Shown: positions 1 through 9,245, counted from the stretch's first letter. The stretch is 64,000 bases of DNA from Hyphomicrobiales bacterium (GCA_017305715.1 JAFKKG010000012.1:248001-312000), one strand, 5' to 3'. The notes: a model not told the origin generated them from the letters alone. Numbers and translations are program-made.

Positions 1-2426
1 GCGGCGCGTTGCGTTCGACAGTGAGTGGTCAGATTGCAAACGGCATTAGCTTTGCGAATGGCGCGACCGGCACATTTTCGGCAGCAGCTGCCCACACAGT
101 CACTACAACCGGTTTTTTGACTTTTTCGGACAACAGTATTGCACGGTTCGGTTCGGCAACTGACACCGGGACGGTTGTAATCGGACCTCCCGGTGGAATT
201 TTCATTTCCTCAAGTTCGCAACTCGAAGTGAACGGCGGCATGCTTCGGTCCGCTGTCGGCTCGAATTTCCTGAGCAGCTTGACTGGCGCCAATGCGTCGA
301 CCACCGTCGCAGCCAGCGCCACCTTGGACTTCAACGACCAAATGTCCCCCTCCTTGGGCGGAATCAACAGTTTGCTTGGATCAGGGCGGGTAGTAATAGG
401 CACAAACGCAACAACCGATCTGCGGATCGCGAGTGGCACTTTTGCAGGTGAGATCGCGGGCGCTGGCAGCGTGCACGTCGCAAATTTCTTTCCTGCGGCG
501 TTGAACGGCACGCTTCTCCTGACCGGAGCCAATAGTTACACTGGGGGGACCATCGTCGATGCGAACCATATGCTGCAGATCGGCAGTGGTGGCGCTACCG
601 GCTCGATAGTCGGTAACGTCGTCAATGAGGGCGTATTCGCGATCAATCGCTCCAACGCCTACACTTTCGCGGGCGTGATTTCAGGAAGCGGCGCTTTCCA
701 GCAAAACGGTTCGGGCATTTCTAGTCTCACCAGCGCCAACACCTATACCGGTACAACCTTCATCAACGCCGGCACGCTTATTGTCGACGGTTCGATCGCG
801 TCGTCGTCGCTGACGACGGTCAATGTGGGCGGTACGCTTGGCGGCAACGGCATCGTCGGCAATACAGTCATCAATGGTGGTACGCTGTCGCCCGGCAATT
901 CGATCGGCGTGTTGACCGTGCAGGGCAGCCTCGTGTTCACGGCGGCGTCGAGCTACATGGTCGAGGTGTCGCCTGCGAATTCCGATCGCGTCAACGTCAG
1001 CGGCGCCGCAACACTCGGCGGCGCGACTGTCCAGGCGAATTTTGCCGCGGGCTCCTACGTTGCAAGGCAATACACGATCCTCAGCGCCAGTGGTGGCGTG
1101 ATCGGTACATTCGGTTCGCTGGCGAGCACCAATGTACCGTCAACGCTTGCGGCCAGCCTGAGCTATGACACCAATAACGTCTACCTCAACCTCGATCTTG
1201 CCGTATCCAAACTGCCCGGCCTCAACAACAACCAGCAGAACGTCGGCAATGCGCTTGGCAACTACTTCAATGCGAACGGGGGCATTCCGTTCGTTTTCGC
1301 CACACTGACTCCCACGGGCCTTACCCAGGTCTCCGGCGAAGCCGCCGTCGGATCGCAACAAGCCACCTTCAACGCGATGACGCAGTTTCTCGGCACCTTG
1401 CTCGATCCGTTCATCGGCGGGCGCGGTGAAACATCGGCATCGACAACGAGCGCGACGCCGTTTGCAACGGAAGGCGATGCGAACGGCTACGCTTCCGCCG
1501 GCGGCAGGCGCACGGAAGCGGAACGCGAAGCGTATGCCGCGATCTATCGCAAGGCGTCGACCCGCGACAGCTACGACCCGCGCTGGAGCGTGTGGTCGGC
1601 GGGCTTCGGCGGCTCGCAGTCGGCCGACGGCAATGCGGCGGCGGGATCGAACAACACCACCAGCCGTGTGTTTGGCGTGGCGGCGGGTGCCGATTATGTC
1701 TTCTCGCCGCGCACCATTGCCGGCTTCGCGCTCGCCGGCGGCGGCACCAATTTCAGCGTCGTGAATGGCGGAAGCGGACGCTCCGACCTGTTCCAGGCCG
1801 GCGCCTTCATCAAGCACAATGCGGGCAACGCCTACGTCTCCGCTGCATTGGCCTATGGCTGGCAGGACATCACCACGGATCGCACGGTGACGGTTGCCGG
1901 CGTCGGCCGGCTGCGCGCGGAGTTCAACGCCAACGCGTTGTCCGGGCGCGTCGAAGGCGGCTATCGTTTCGTCGCGCCATGGGTGGGCGGTGCCGACATC
2001 ACGCCATACGCCGCCGGCCAGTTCACCGGTTTCGATTTGCCTGCTTATGCCGAGCAGGTGGTCTCGGGCGCCAATATTTTTGCGCTGAGCTATGCCGCCA
2101 AAACCGTCACCGCGTCGCGATCGGAACTGGGACTTCGTGCCGACAAATCATTCGCGATGCCGAACGCGGTCCTCATTTTGCGCGGACGAGTGGCATGGGC
2201 GCATGATTTCAACGCCGACCGCAACGTCGCCGCCACCTTCCAGACGCTGCCCGGCGCCAGCTTTGTCGTCAATGGCGCAGCGCAGGGGCCGGACGCGGCG
2301 CTCACCACAGCTTCGGCCGAGATCAAATGGCTGAACGGCTTTTCGCTCGCCGGCGTCTTCGAAGGAGAGTTCTCCAGCGTCACCCGCAGTTACGCCGGCA
2401 AGGGCGTCGCGCGCTATGCGTGGTGA
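1..2426 (+). CDS. Autotransporter with beta-helix passenger, C-terminal part (5' truncated by window edge)
   Basis: The reading frame is open to the left edge, so the true start lies outside the window. The visible 800-odd residues are Gly/Ser/Thr/Asn-rich and contain repeats of the type LTGANSYTGGT and LTSANTYTGTT, the autotransporter-associated beta-strand repeat of passenger domains. From about residue 520 (WSVWSAGFGG onward) the sequence changes to alternating amphipathic strands ending in an aromatic residue (VARYAW), as expected for the 12-strand autotransporter barrel (type V secretion) inserted by the Bam complex. The passenger would be displayed on or released from the cell surface. 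The ligand or activity cannot be told. A strong hairpin follows the stop. Confidence 0.9.
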   Translation, partial: GALRSTVSGQIANGISFANGATGTFSAAAAHTVTTTGFLTFSDNSIARFGSATDTGTVVIGPPGGIFISSSSQLEVNGGMLRSAVGSNFLSSLTGANASTTVAASATLDFNDQMSPSLGGINSLLGSGRVVIGTNATTDLRIASGTFAGEIAGAGSVHVANFFPAALNGTLLLTGANSYTGGTIVDANHMLQIGSGGATGSIVGNVVNEGVFAINRSNAYTFAGVISGSGAFQQNGSGISSLTSANTYTGTTFINAGTLIVDGSIASSSLTTVNVGGTLGGNGIVGNTVINGGTLSPGNSIGVLTVQGSLVFTAASSYMVEVSPANSDRVNVSGAATLGGATVQANFAAGSYVARQYTILSASGGVIGTFGSLASTNVPSTLAASLSYDTNNVYLNLDLAVSKLPGLNNNQQNVGNALGNYFNANGGIPFVFATLTPTGLTQVSGEAAVGSQQATFNAMTQFLGTLLDPFIGGRGETSASTTSATPFATEGDANGYASAGGRRTEAEREAYAAIYRKASTRDSYDPRWSVWSAGFGGSQSADGNAAAGSNNTTSRVFGVAAGADYVFSPRTIAGFALAGGGTNFSVVNGGSGRSDLFQAGAFIKHNAGNAYVSAALAYGWQDITTDRTVTVAGVGRLRAEFNANALSGRVEGGYRFVAPWVGGADITPYAAGQFTGFDLPAYAEQVVSGANIFALSYAAKTVTASRSELGLRADKSFAMPNAVLILRGRVAWAHDFNADRNVAATFQTLPGASFVVNGAAQGPDAALTTASAEIKWLNGFSLAGVFEGEFSSVTRSYAGKGVARYAW

Positions 2427-2449
2427 GGTCGGCTTCAGCCCATAAAAAA

Positions 2450-2474
2450 CGCCCGGTGGTCAAACCACCGGGCG
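2450..2474. terminator. Intrinsic terminator, probably bidirectional
   Basis: A perfect 11-bp stem (CGCCCGGTGGT / ACCACCGGGCG) with a CAA loop. Read on the minus strand it is followed by a run of six T, so it best serves the 27-aa membrane peptide gene at 2513-2596. It also lies 23 bases after the autotransporter stop on the plus strand. Confidence 0.8.
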
Positions 2475-2512
2475 ATTAGTGTTTCGATTGGCTTCGAGCC
2501 TGAAGGGGAAGC

Positions 2513-2596
2513 CTAGAACACGCCGATCACAATGGCGCCGACGAAGGCGAATGCGACGTACGCGGTAACAACGCTCAGTCTGCTGACCATGGTCAT
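2513..2596 (-). CDS. 27-residue single-helix membrane peptide
   Basis: A very short gene: ATG, 27 codons, TAG. The product starts MTMVSRLSVV and ends AIVIGVF; nearly the whole chain is one hydrophobic helix. Support comes from a good ribosome site (AAGGGAG, 7 bases before the ATG) and from the perfect hairpin with a T run about 40 bases after the stop. Tiny one-helix proteins like this are often left out of annotations. Its partner or role is unknown. A longer reading starting upstream on the same frame is possible but has no ribosome site and adds cysteine/arginine-rich residues of no evident fold. Confidence 0.6.
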   Translation of the reverse strand: MTMVSRLSVVTAYVAFAFVGAIVIGVF

Positions 2597-2740
2597 GGGA
2601 ATACTCCCTTGGTTCACGTCGTGCCCGCACATAACGCTTGAGGCTAACAAAGCGTTCCCGGCCAAAAAAGTCAGCGTTGCTGTCCATCCCCGATTGTCCA
2701 CAGCCGGGCCGGTTCCATCGCATGGTAAATGATTCATGAA

Positions 2741-2754
2741 ATCAACGCGTTGAT
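2741..2754. promoter_or_regulatory. 14-bp perfect palindrome upstream of the extensin-like gene
   Basis: ATCAACGCGTTGAT is a perfect palindrome in the divergent region between the small membrane peptide gene and the extensin-like gene, 33 bases before the latter's start. It may be an operator; the binding protein is unknown. Confidence 0.35.
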
Positions 2755-2787
2755 AACTCCTTAAATAAATTCACCGAACGTGCGCCG

Positions 2788-4002
2788 ATGACGCGCGGAG
2801 TTCGTTTGTATCTCGTCGGCTCCTTCGTCCTTGTCTCCTTGGCGGGTTGCGGCCGCGGATTTCAGTCCGCCGAGCGCGAACCGTGGCGGGCCGAGGCCGA
2901 GGTAGCATGCCTCAAATCCGGTGCGGTCAAGGAGAGCCCGGAACTGGTCCGGATCGATCCGATTTCCGGTCCCGGCGCCTGTGGCGCGCAATTCCCGCTC
3001 AAGGTCGCCGCCCTCGGCGAGGGCAGCGGCAGCTTCGGTTTCGCCGATGAATTGCGGCCGCCGGGAAACATCGGCAACCAGCCGCGCTGGCCGATTCAGC
3101 CGGCGCCTGCATCGCAGACCTATTCCGGCCAGGCGTTGCGCCAGCCGGGCTATGGCGCACCATCCAATGGACCGATCTCGCTGACGGCGCCCGGCGTGGC
3201 GCAACAGGAAGATGACATCGATCTGCCGGCCGAAGGTGCGCCATCGCGCGACCCGCGCGGCGGCGGCTCTTATATGGCCGCACCCTCTTATTATCCGCCG
3301 GGCGACCGCACCCCGCCATCGGCGCCTTATTCACCGGCACCCTATTCGCAGGCGCCCGCTCAACCGCTGCCGCGGCTCGGGCCGCCGCGCGGCGATCCCG
3401 TCAATACGGTGGGGCCGGTTGCGATCAAGCCGACGGCGACGCTGGCCTGTCCGATCGTCTCGGTGCTCGATCGCTGGTTCGCCGAACAGGTGCAGCCGGC
3501 CGCGCAGCGCTGGTTCGGCGTGCGCGTGGTCGAGATCAGGCAGATATCCGCCTATTCCTGCCGCGGCATGAACGGCAATCCCGGCGCGCATATTTCCGAA
3601 CACGCCTTTGGCAACGCGCTCGATATCGCGTCCTTCACGCTCGCCGATGGCCGGCGCATCACCGTCAAGGACGGTTGGCGCGGCATGCCGGAGGAGCAGG
3701 GCTTTCTGCGCGACGTGCAGGCAACCGCCTGCCAGCAGTTCAACACCGTGCTGGCGCCGGGCTCCAACCGCTTTCACTACGACCATATTCACGTCGATCT
3801 GATGCGCCGTTCCAGCGGGCGAACGATCTGCCAGCCGGCCGCGGTGTCCGGCGATCAGGTCGCATCACGGGCCGGCGGCCGCAATTCCTACGCCGCAACG
3901 CGCGAGCCGTATGTGACGGGTTCGCTCGGCGGCAGCAGAGCGCCGTCGTATCGGCGCTCGTCCGGCAAGGTCAACGAGGAAGACGAGTTCGACAGCCATT
4001 AG
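2788..4002 (+). CDS. Extensin-like family lipoprotein (C-terminal extensin-like/M15-type fold)
   Basis: 404 residues. The N-terminus MTRGVRLYLVGSFVLVSLAGC is a lipoprotein signal with lipobox LAGC (Cys21), so the protein is probably anchored in the envelope. Residues about 95-190 are a Pro/Ala/Tyr-rich low-complexity linker. Residues about 220-345 form the extensin-like C-terminal domain: CRGMNG, SEHAFGNALDIASF and RFHYDHIHVDL resemble the H-x6-D and H-x-H metal ligands of M15/VanY-type peptidases. Such proteins are common in Rhizobiales and are thought to act on the cell wall, though the substrate is not established. The Ser/Arg-rich tail looks disordered. Confidence 0.85.
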   Translation: MTRGVRLYLVGSFVLVSLAGCGRGFQSAEREPWRAEAEVACLKSGAVKESPELVRIDPISGPGACGAQFPLKVAALGEGSGSFGFADELRPPGNIGNQPRWPIQPAPASQTYSGQALRQPGYGAPSNGPISLTAPGVAQQEDDIDLPAEGAPSRDPRGGGSYMAAPSYYPPGDRTPPSAPYSPAPYSQAPAQPLPRLGPPRGDPVNTVGPVAIKPTATLACPIVSVLDRWFAEQVQPAAQRWFGVRVVEIRQISAYSCRGMNGNPGAHISEHAFGNALDIASFTLADGRRITVKDGWRGMPEEQGFLRDVQATACQQFNTVLAPGSNRFHYDHIHVDLMRRSSGRTICQPAAVSGDQVASRAGGRNSYAATREPYVTGSLGGSRAPSYRRSSGKVNEEDEFDSH

Positions 4003-4010
4003 CCTTCGGT

Positions 4011-4112
4011 GTCATCGCCCGCGAATGCGGGCGATCCAGTATTCCGGGGACGTCAGCGATAGAACGGAGAAGCCGCGGCGTACCGGATACCCCGCATGCG
4101 CGGGGGTATGAC
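4011..4112. repeat. Palindromic intergenic repeat (GTCAT...ATGAC ends)
   Basis: The element starts GTCATCGCCCGCGAATGCGG and ends with CCCCGCATGCGCGGGGGTATGAC, so both ends fold as small hairpins and the outer bases are inverted. It lies between two convergent genes. I recognise it as a common dispersed repeat of Bradyrhizobium genomes; a shorter relative lies at 54778-54840. Confidence 0.7.
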
Positions 4113-4139
4113 GACTGATCGTCGAGGCGCCGATCTCGC

Positions 4140-5057
4140 CTAAACCGCCAGCTTCTCCAGCAAATCCCGCACCACGCCTTCCAGCAGGTCGAGCTTGTAA
4201 CCCGTCATCGGCAACGGCCTGGCGCCCGAGCTCGCGAACTTCGCGGCCACTTCGATGTTGAGCGCATTCGCCGCCTTGCCTTGCAGCGCCGCTTCCACGG
4301 TTTTCAGCCGCAATGGCACCGGCGCGATGCCGCCGGCGGCGAGGCGGATGAACTGGAACGTGCCGTCCTTTACGACCGCGCGGGCGCAGACTTCGACCAG
4401 CGGCCACTCGGCATAAGAGCGGCTGATCGCGCGCTTGTAGAACGCGCGCTCGCCCTGCAACGCCTTCGGCAGTTCGATGCCGCGGATCATCTCGCCCGGC
4501 TGCAGCGCGTTGTCGGCAGCGCCGTTCGAACCGTCGCCCAGCACCTGCGGGATCGACAGCCCGCTTCTCGTGTAGGTGATGACGGTCGCATCATAGGCGA
4601 GCAGCGCGGCCGCCATGGTGGACGGATGCGGCGCGATGCAGGGGCCGAGATCGAAGGCGACGTGATAGAGATGATTGCCACCGCGTGCCGGACAATCGGT
4701 GCCGCCTTTCTTCAGGCAGGCGATATGCGGATTGCGGAAATACCAGCAGCGCGAACGCTGCGCGAGATTGCCGCCGAGCGTCGCAAGATGCCGGATCTGC
4801 GGCGTCGCCAGCCCCTGGGCCGAGGCCGCAATGCCGGGATAGGCGGCGGCGATGGCGGAATCGGCGGCGATCGCGGCGATGCTGGTATAGGCGCCGATCC
4901 GCAGCGTGCCATCCGCGCCCCACTGCATTCCCAATATATCGGCCGCGGGCACGATATCCATCAGCGGTCCCTTCGAGACACCGCTGCGGCGGCGTTCGGA
5001 AATATCCGTGCCGGCGGCGCGGAATTCCGGGGAGGCGGTCATGCCGGGCGGGTTCAT
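4140..5057 (-). CDS. FAD-binding subunit of a xanthine-dehydrogenase-family molybdenum hydroxylase (PaoB/YagS type)
   Basis: 305 residues of the FAD-binding type 2 (CO dehydrogenase medium chain) family. It passes electrons from the iron-sulfur clusters of the partner subunit to FAD. RAAGTD near residue 13 and IRHLATLGGNLAQ near 88 are the two FAD signatures. Three extra cysteines follow (C104 in RCWYFRNP, C114, C122 in DCPARGG); this insertion is the mark of the subgroup (PaoB, HcrB) that holds an additional [4Fe-4S] cluster. The ATG overlaps the stop of the large subunit (ATGA), so translation is coupled. The substrate is probably an aldehyde or N-heterocycle, but this is not determined. 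Confidence 0.85.
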   Translation of the reverse strand: MNPPGMTASPEFRAAGTDISERRRSGVSKGPLMDIVPAADILGMQWGADGTLRIGAYTSIAAIAADSAIAAAYPGIAASAQGLATPQIRHLATLGGNLAQRSRCWYFRNPHIACLKKGGTDCPARGGNHLYHVAFDLGPCIAPHPSTMAAALLAYDATVITYTRSGLSIPQVLGDGSNGAADNALQPGEMIRGIELPKALQGERAFYKRAISRSYAEWPLVEVCARAVVKDGTFQFIRLAAGGIAPVPLRLKTVEAALQGKAANALNIEVAAKFASSGARPLPMTGYKLDLLEGVVRDLLEKLAV

Positions 5058-7744
5058 GCGGCGGCCCTCCCTTTCAGCGCTGCTATCAGCCGGTCGGGCC
5101 GGATCGGCAATTCCCTCAGGCGGATGCCGATCGCGTTGTGGATGGCGTTGGCGACCGCAGGCGAGGTCGGCACGGTCGCGACCTCGCCGATGCCGACGCT
5201 GCCGCCGAGCACGTGATCGAAACCGGCTTCATCGAAATGCACGTCGATAGCAGGGGTGTCCGCGATTCCCGGGATCCGGTAATCCTCCAGCCCGCCGCTC
5301 AGCGTTTCGCCGCTGCGTTCATCGATCTCGCGCGCCTCGTAGAGCGCGTAGCCGATGCCCTGAATGACCGAGCCCGCCGCCTGGCTTCGCGCCAGCGCGG
5401 GCGCCGCCACCTTGCCCACCGCAATGCCGGTGTGGACGTTGAGGACGCGGACATGGCCGAGCCAAGTATCGACTTCGACCTCGATCACCTGCACCGAACT
5501 CGGTACGCCGGCGCCGATCGCAAGATTGGACATGCGCCGCATCATGAAGCCGAAGATCCAGCCGAGAATGCCGACCTGTTTCAGCGGCGATTCGACGCCG
5601 GGCGCCGTCGGCTTGCTGTCTTCCGGCCGCACGCTGGTCGCCGTGAGGTCGGGCGAGGCCGCCAGCATTTCGCGCCACGGCGCATTGGAGCCGGGTGCCG
5701 GTTTTCGCTTTGCATTGGTTTCGATCGCGGCCTTGAGCTTCTGGATCGCAAGCAGTGTCGGCGGCACCACCGACGCGGTGGTGCGGCTGCCGCCGGAGCC
5801 CGGTCCCTCCGGCAATTTGGAATCCCCGATCCGAACCTCGACCTCGTGCGGCTCGAGCCCGAATTCGCGCGCCACCGTATTGGCGATCACGGTGCGGCTG
5901 CCGGTGCCGATATCCTGCGTCGCCGTGCTCGCGATCAGGCGGCCGCCCTTGACCGACACCTCGACCTTCGAGCCGGGCTGCCACAGATAAAGCCAGTATC
6001 CGGTCGCAACCCCGACGCCGCGGCGATAGCGGCCGCTCTGCAATTCCGGTGACGTGCGGTGGCGCCACACATCGAGCCCGAGCGCCCAATCATAAAGACG
6101 CCGCCGGTTGGGGTCGTTGTCCCAGCGCTTGCGCAATTCGATCGGATCGACCTTCATCCGCAATGCAGCCTCGTCGATCGCCTGTTCGACGGCGAACGAC
6201 ATCGGCGGTCCGCCGGGTCCACGAAACGCCGCCCCCGGCGGCAGATTGCTGATGACGTCGAAATCGGCGAGCTCTTTTGCCTGCGCCGGATAGATCAGCC
6301 GCGCCAGCGCGGCGATGGTCGAATTGGTCGCGGCCCCCGTGTCAGCATAGGCGGTCAGCGACAGCGCTTTCAATTCGCCCTGTTCGGAGGGCAGCAGCGC
6401 GAGCTTGACCTCCGTCGCCGGCCGATAGCCGGTCACCGAAAGTTCTTCATGGCGGTCATAGGCGACGCGGACCGGCGCCTTGGCGGCGCGCGCCAGCTCG
6501 ATCGCGGTGGTCGTCTCAACGCCGAGGCTGGCCTTCGAGCCAAAGCCGCCGCCGACATGATCAGCGATGACGCGGACCTTGTCGTGGTCGAGCTTGTAGC
6601 GCTTGGCGATCTGCTCCATCAGATGGAAGACGCTTTGCGTCGAGGCGTGCACCGTGAGGCGGTCGCCTTCGAAATGCGCGACGGATGCGTGCGGCTCGAG
6701 ACAGCTATGCGACTGCGTGCCGGTGCGGAAGACGCCTTCGACCAGCAGCGGATCTTTTGCGGCACGCGCGCCTTCGACCCAGCTTCGAACCTGCTTGGGC
6801 TTCCTGGAAAACGCCGCCGATGGCCCGCGGACGTTTCCCTTCCACGGCGCCGGAGCGCCGCCGCCCTCGGAAACATTGCCGGCCTTCTTGCGGTCGGCCT
6901 TTTCGAACACGACCGGCGCACCGGGCTTGCGCGCTTCATCGAGCCCGATCGCCGCCGGCAGGCGCTCGATCGACAGCTTGATGGCCGATATCGCCGCCAG
7001 CGCGGTCTTGCGGTCCTTGGCTGCGACTGCCGCGATGGGTTGGCCGACGAAGCGGACGATGCGGTCCTCGGCGAGCAGCGAGATCGCAGCCCCGACGCCC
7101 GGCAGCGCCAGCGCCGGTGCGAAATCGAGTTCACCGATTTTGCCATGCGCGATCTGTGAGCGCAGGATGACGCCTTCGAGCTGGCCGTCATGATGGATGT
7201 CGACGGTGTATTTCGCGGCACCCGTCACCTTGTCCCGCGCCTCGACGCGCGGCGGAATGATGTCGCCGCCGTCGAACTGGCCGGTGCAGGCGGCGGCCAC
7301 CGCGCTGAAGATGCCGTCATAGGCGCCGCAGCGGCACAGATGGCCCGACAGCGCCGCGCCGATTTCCTCGCGCGACGGCGTCGCGTTTCCCTTCGCCGCG
7401 CGCCAGCGGTCGTGAAACGCCGCGGCCTCGACGACGAAACCCGGCGTGCAGAACCCGCATTGCAGCGCGTCATGCGCCATGAACGCCTTCTGCACCGGAT
7501 GCAGGCCTGAAGCGCCGATGCCTTCGACGGTCGTGACCGCCTTGTCCGCCGCGGCGCGCGCGGGCATCAGGCAACTTGCCACCGGCGCGCCGTCCACCAG
7601 CACGGTGCAGGCGCCGCAGACGCCGGCGCCGCAGACCAGCTTGGTGCCGGTCAAGCCGAGATCGCTCCGGACCACGTCGATCAGCATGGCATCGAGGTCG
7701 TCGGGGAGGGGCGCGACACGGCCGTTGATCGTCATCGTACTCAT
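5054..7744 (-). CDS. Molybdenum hydroxylase large subunit fused to its [2Fe-2S] domain
   Basis: 896 residues. Residues 1-150 are the small iron-sulfur subunit: C38, C43, C46, C58 bind the plant-ferredoxin-type cluster and C96, C99, C137, C139 the second [2Fe-2S]. From about residue 160 the chain continues as the molybdopterin cytosine dinucleotide-binding subunit, with VGGGFGSK, a GPGG loop (AAFRGPGG) and the C-terminal VGIGE that supplies the catalytic glutamate. These are usually two genes; here they are one reading frame with no stop between. The ATG at 7744 was chosen for its AGGAGA site, and it overlaps the TetR stop as ATGA. A longer in-frame start would only add an Arg-rich stretch that belongs to the TetR gene in another frame. 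Confidence 0.87.
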   Translation of the reverse strand: MSTMTINGRVAPLPDDLDAMLIDVVRSDLGLTGTKLVCGAGVCGACTVLVDGAPVASCLMPARAAADKAVTTVEGIGASGLHPVQKAFMAHDALQCGFCTPGFVVEAAAFHDRWRAAKGNATPSREEIGAALSGHLCRCGAYDGIFSAVAAACTGQFDGGDIIPPRVEARDKVTGAAKYTVDIHHDGQLEGVILRSQIAHGKIGELDFAPALALPGVGAAISLLAEDRIVRFVGQPIAAVAAKDRKTALAAISAIKLSIERLPAAIGLDEARKPGAPVVFEKADRKKAGNVSEGGGAPAPWKGNVRGPSAAFSRKPKQVRSWVEGARAAKDPLLVEGVFRTGTQSHSCLEPHASVAHFEGDRLTVHASTQSVFHLMEQIAKRYKLDHDKVRVIADHVGGGFGSKASLGVETTTAIELARAAKAPVRVAYDRHEELSVTGYRPATEVKLALLPSEQGELKALSLTAYADTGAATNSTIAALARLIYPAQAKELADFDVISNLPPGAAFRGPGGPPMSFAVEQAIDEAALRMKVDPIELRKRWDNDPNRRRLYDWALGLDVWRHRTSPELQSGRYRRGVGVATGYWLYLWQPGSKVEVSVKGGRLIASTATQDIGTGSRTVIANTVAREFGLEPHEVEVRIGDSKLPEGPGSGGSRTTASVVPPTLLAIQKLKAAIETNAKRKPAPGSNAPWREMLAASPDLTATSVRPEDSKPTAPGVESPLKQVGILGWIFGFMMRRMSNLAIGAGVPSSVQVIEVEVDTWLGHVRVLNVHTGIAVGKVAAPALARSQAAGSVIQGIGYALYEAREIDERSGETLSGGLEDYRIPGIADTPAIDVHFDEAGFDHVLGGSVGIGEVATVPTSPAVANAIHNAIGIRLRELPIRPDRLIAALKGRAAA

Positions 7745-8409
7745 CTGCGATCTCCTGATTTGCGGGCGGTTTGGCGTGCGACAGGTTTTCTTGGCTGAGT
7801 CTTGCCGGCGGCTTTTTTCGCCGCCGGGCTCACGGCGCCGGCCACCAGCGTGCGCACCATGACGCCGAAATCCCGCAGGAAGGCGTCGGCGGGCTGCATC
7901 GCGGGGTAGGCGGATTTGGTGCCGTTGAACGCCATCTCGACGCATCGGGCAAAATCGGGCGCGGTCATGTCCTTCAGCACGAGGCGTTGCTTGCGGCAGA
8001 CCCGTTCGATGGTGGCGGCGAGCTGTGCGGCATAGCGCGCGGCATATTTCTGGTAGATGTCGCGGGCTTGCAGCAAATGTTCGGAGAACAACTCTTCGAT
8101 ATGCGGCGAGCCTTCGAGCGGCGCGATCAATCGCCCGATCCGCGCGGTGATCTCGGCGATCAGGATGTCGGCGAGGCCGCCGCCGGCCTTTTCAGTGGCC
8201 TCGCCCGCCGCGATCTCGGCGGCCAGCGCATGCTCATGCAGCCGCTCGATCACGGCGCGGAACAATGCTTCCTTGGACTTGAAGTGATGGTACAGCGCCT
8301 GCCGCGTCAGCCCGGCGGCTTCCGCCGCCTGTTCGATCGACGAACGCCGAAAGCCCTGCCGACGAAACACCAGCACGGCGGCGTCGAGGATGCGGTCGCG
8401 GGGCCTCAT
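7741..8409 (-). CDS. TetR-family regulator of the molybdenum hydroxylase operon
   Basis: 222 residues. The N-terminal helix-turn-helix (RDRILDAAVLVFRRQGFRRS, then GLTRQALYHHFKSKEALF) is typical TetR. The C-terminal tail is Lys/Arg-rich. Its TGA overlaps the ATG of the hydroxylase gene, so it is the first gene of a three-gene coupled operon and very likely regulates that operon. No Shine-Dalgarno sequence precedes the ATG, and an inverted repeat overlaps the start, which suggests a leaderless transcript and autoregulation. The effector is unknown. Confidence 0.87.
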   Translation of the reverse strand: MRPRDRILDAAVLVFRRQGFRRSSIEQAAEAAGLTRQALYHHFKSKEALFRAVIERLHEHALAAEIAAGEATEKAGGGLADILIAEITARIGRLIAPLEGSPHIEELFSEHLLQARDIYQKYAARYAAQLAATIERVCRKQRLVLKDMTAPDFARCVEMAFNGTKSAYPAMQPADAFLRDFGVMVRTLVAGAVSPAAKKAAGKTQPRKPVARQTARKSGDRR

Positions 8410-8447
8410 TTGACGATTTTGACAAATTCAAATGAAATGTCAAATGA
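8406..8447 (-). promoter_or_regulatory. Promoter and TetR operator overlapping the start codon
   Basis: A perfect 9-bp inverted repeat (TCATTTGAC at 8406-8414, GTCAAATGA at 8439-8447) with further TTTGAC copies inside. On the minus strand TTGACA (8443-8438), 17 bases, then AAAATC (8420-8415) would place the transcription start at or next to the ATG at 8409. This fits a leaderless, self-repressed tetR. The -10 match is weak. Confidence 0.5.
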
Positions 8448-8525
8448 CGGGAATGTGTTGGGGGAGCGGCTAACGCCCCCATGCCTTTCCGCCGCTCGAA
8501 CCCACGCTTCGGGCAATCACGGGGA

Positions 8526-9026
8526 TCAACGACGTCCGAAAATTCCGCCGACCACGCCGCCCACGACACCGCCGATCGCGCCAACCGGGCCGCCACCGCC
8601 GCGCCCGCCGCGGCGATGGGCCCGATGGCGGGACCTTTCGCTGACGCCGCTGGCGTTTGCCGTTGAGACCGACTCGGCCACCAGCGCCTGATGTTGCAGC
8701 GTGTTGAGGTAGCCGCTCCTGGGGTAGCCGCGCGCCGCCTGCCAGCGCGCGATGACGGCGCGGGTCGAGGCGTCGAACTTTCCGTTGGCCTTGGTGTCGA
8801 AACCGAGACGGGTGAGCCGGCGCTGCACGTCGCGGCGTTTTCGCTTGTCGAGGCCGATCCGGTCTTCGGTTTCCTGAGTGGCTACTTCTTGACTTGCTTC
8901 GTCGGCTGTCGCCGTCTGATCGACGGACGCCGACACGTCGCGGTCGGTCGTGCTCGGACCGGCTTTGGCAGTATTTGCCCCGACGAGAAGGCCGAGGATC
9001 GACAATGCCAGGACCAAGACGCGCAT
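8526..9026 (-). CDS. Exported peptidoglycan-binding domain protein
   Basis: 166 residues. A signal peptide (MRVLVLALSILGLLVGANTAKA) is followed by an acidic spacer, then a PG_binding_1-like three-helix motif at about 60-115 (KRRDVQRRLTRLGFDTKANG, FDASTRAVIARWQAARGYP). The tail is Arg-rich then Gly/Val-rich (GGVVGGVVGG), a pattern seen in several rhizobial exported proteins. It probably sits in the periplasm attached to the wall. AGGGAA lies about 10 bases before the ATG. No catalytic domain is visible. Confidence 0.75.
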   Translation of the reverse strand: MRVLVLALSILGLLVGANTAKAGPSTTDRDVSASVDQTATADEASQEVATQETEDRIGLDKRKRRDVQRRLTRLGFDTKANGKFDASTRAVIARWQAARGYPRSGYLNTLQHQALVAESVSTANASGVSERSRHRAHRRGGRGGGGPVGAIGGVVGGVVGGIFGRR

Positions 9027-9245
9027 GGGCTATTGTTCCCTGATCTTCGGGTTCTCAACGATTTCGTTTTTGAGAATCTGTGCCGGTTCTATTGGCCGAC
9101 ATACGACAACACTTCCCGTTTGAATCAAATCAACGATGGTTTCGTTGAGAGGTAACGGTTGTCCTGATCGCTGGTTCCATGCTGCATCTGCGCCGCATTG
9201 CACGCGTGGGTGGCGTCATCGCGGCGCTCGACGCGCATTGCCCGA

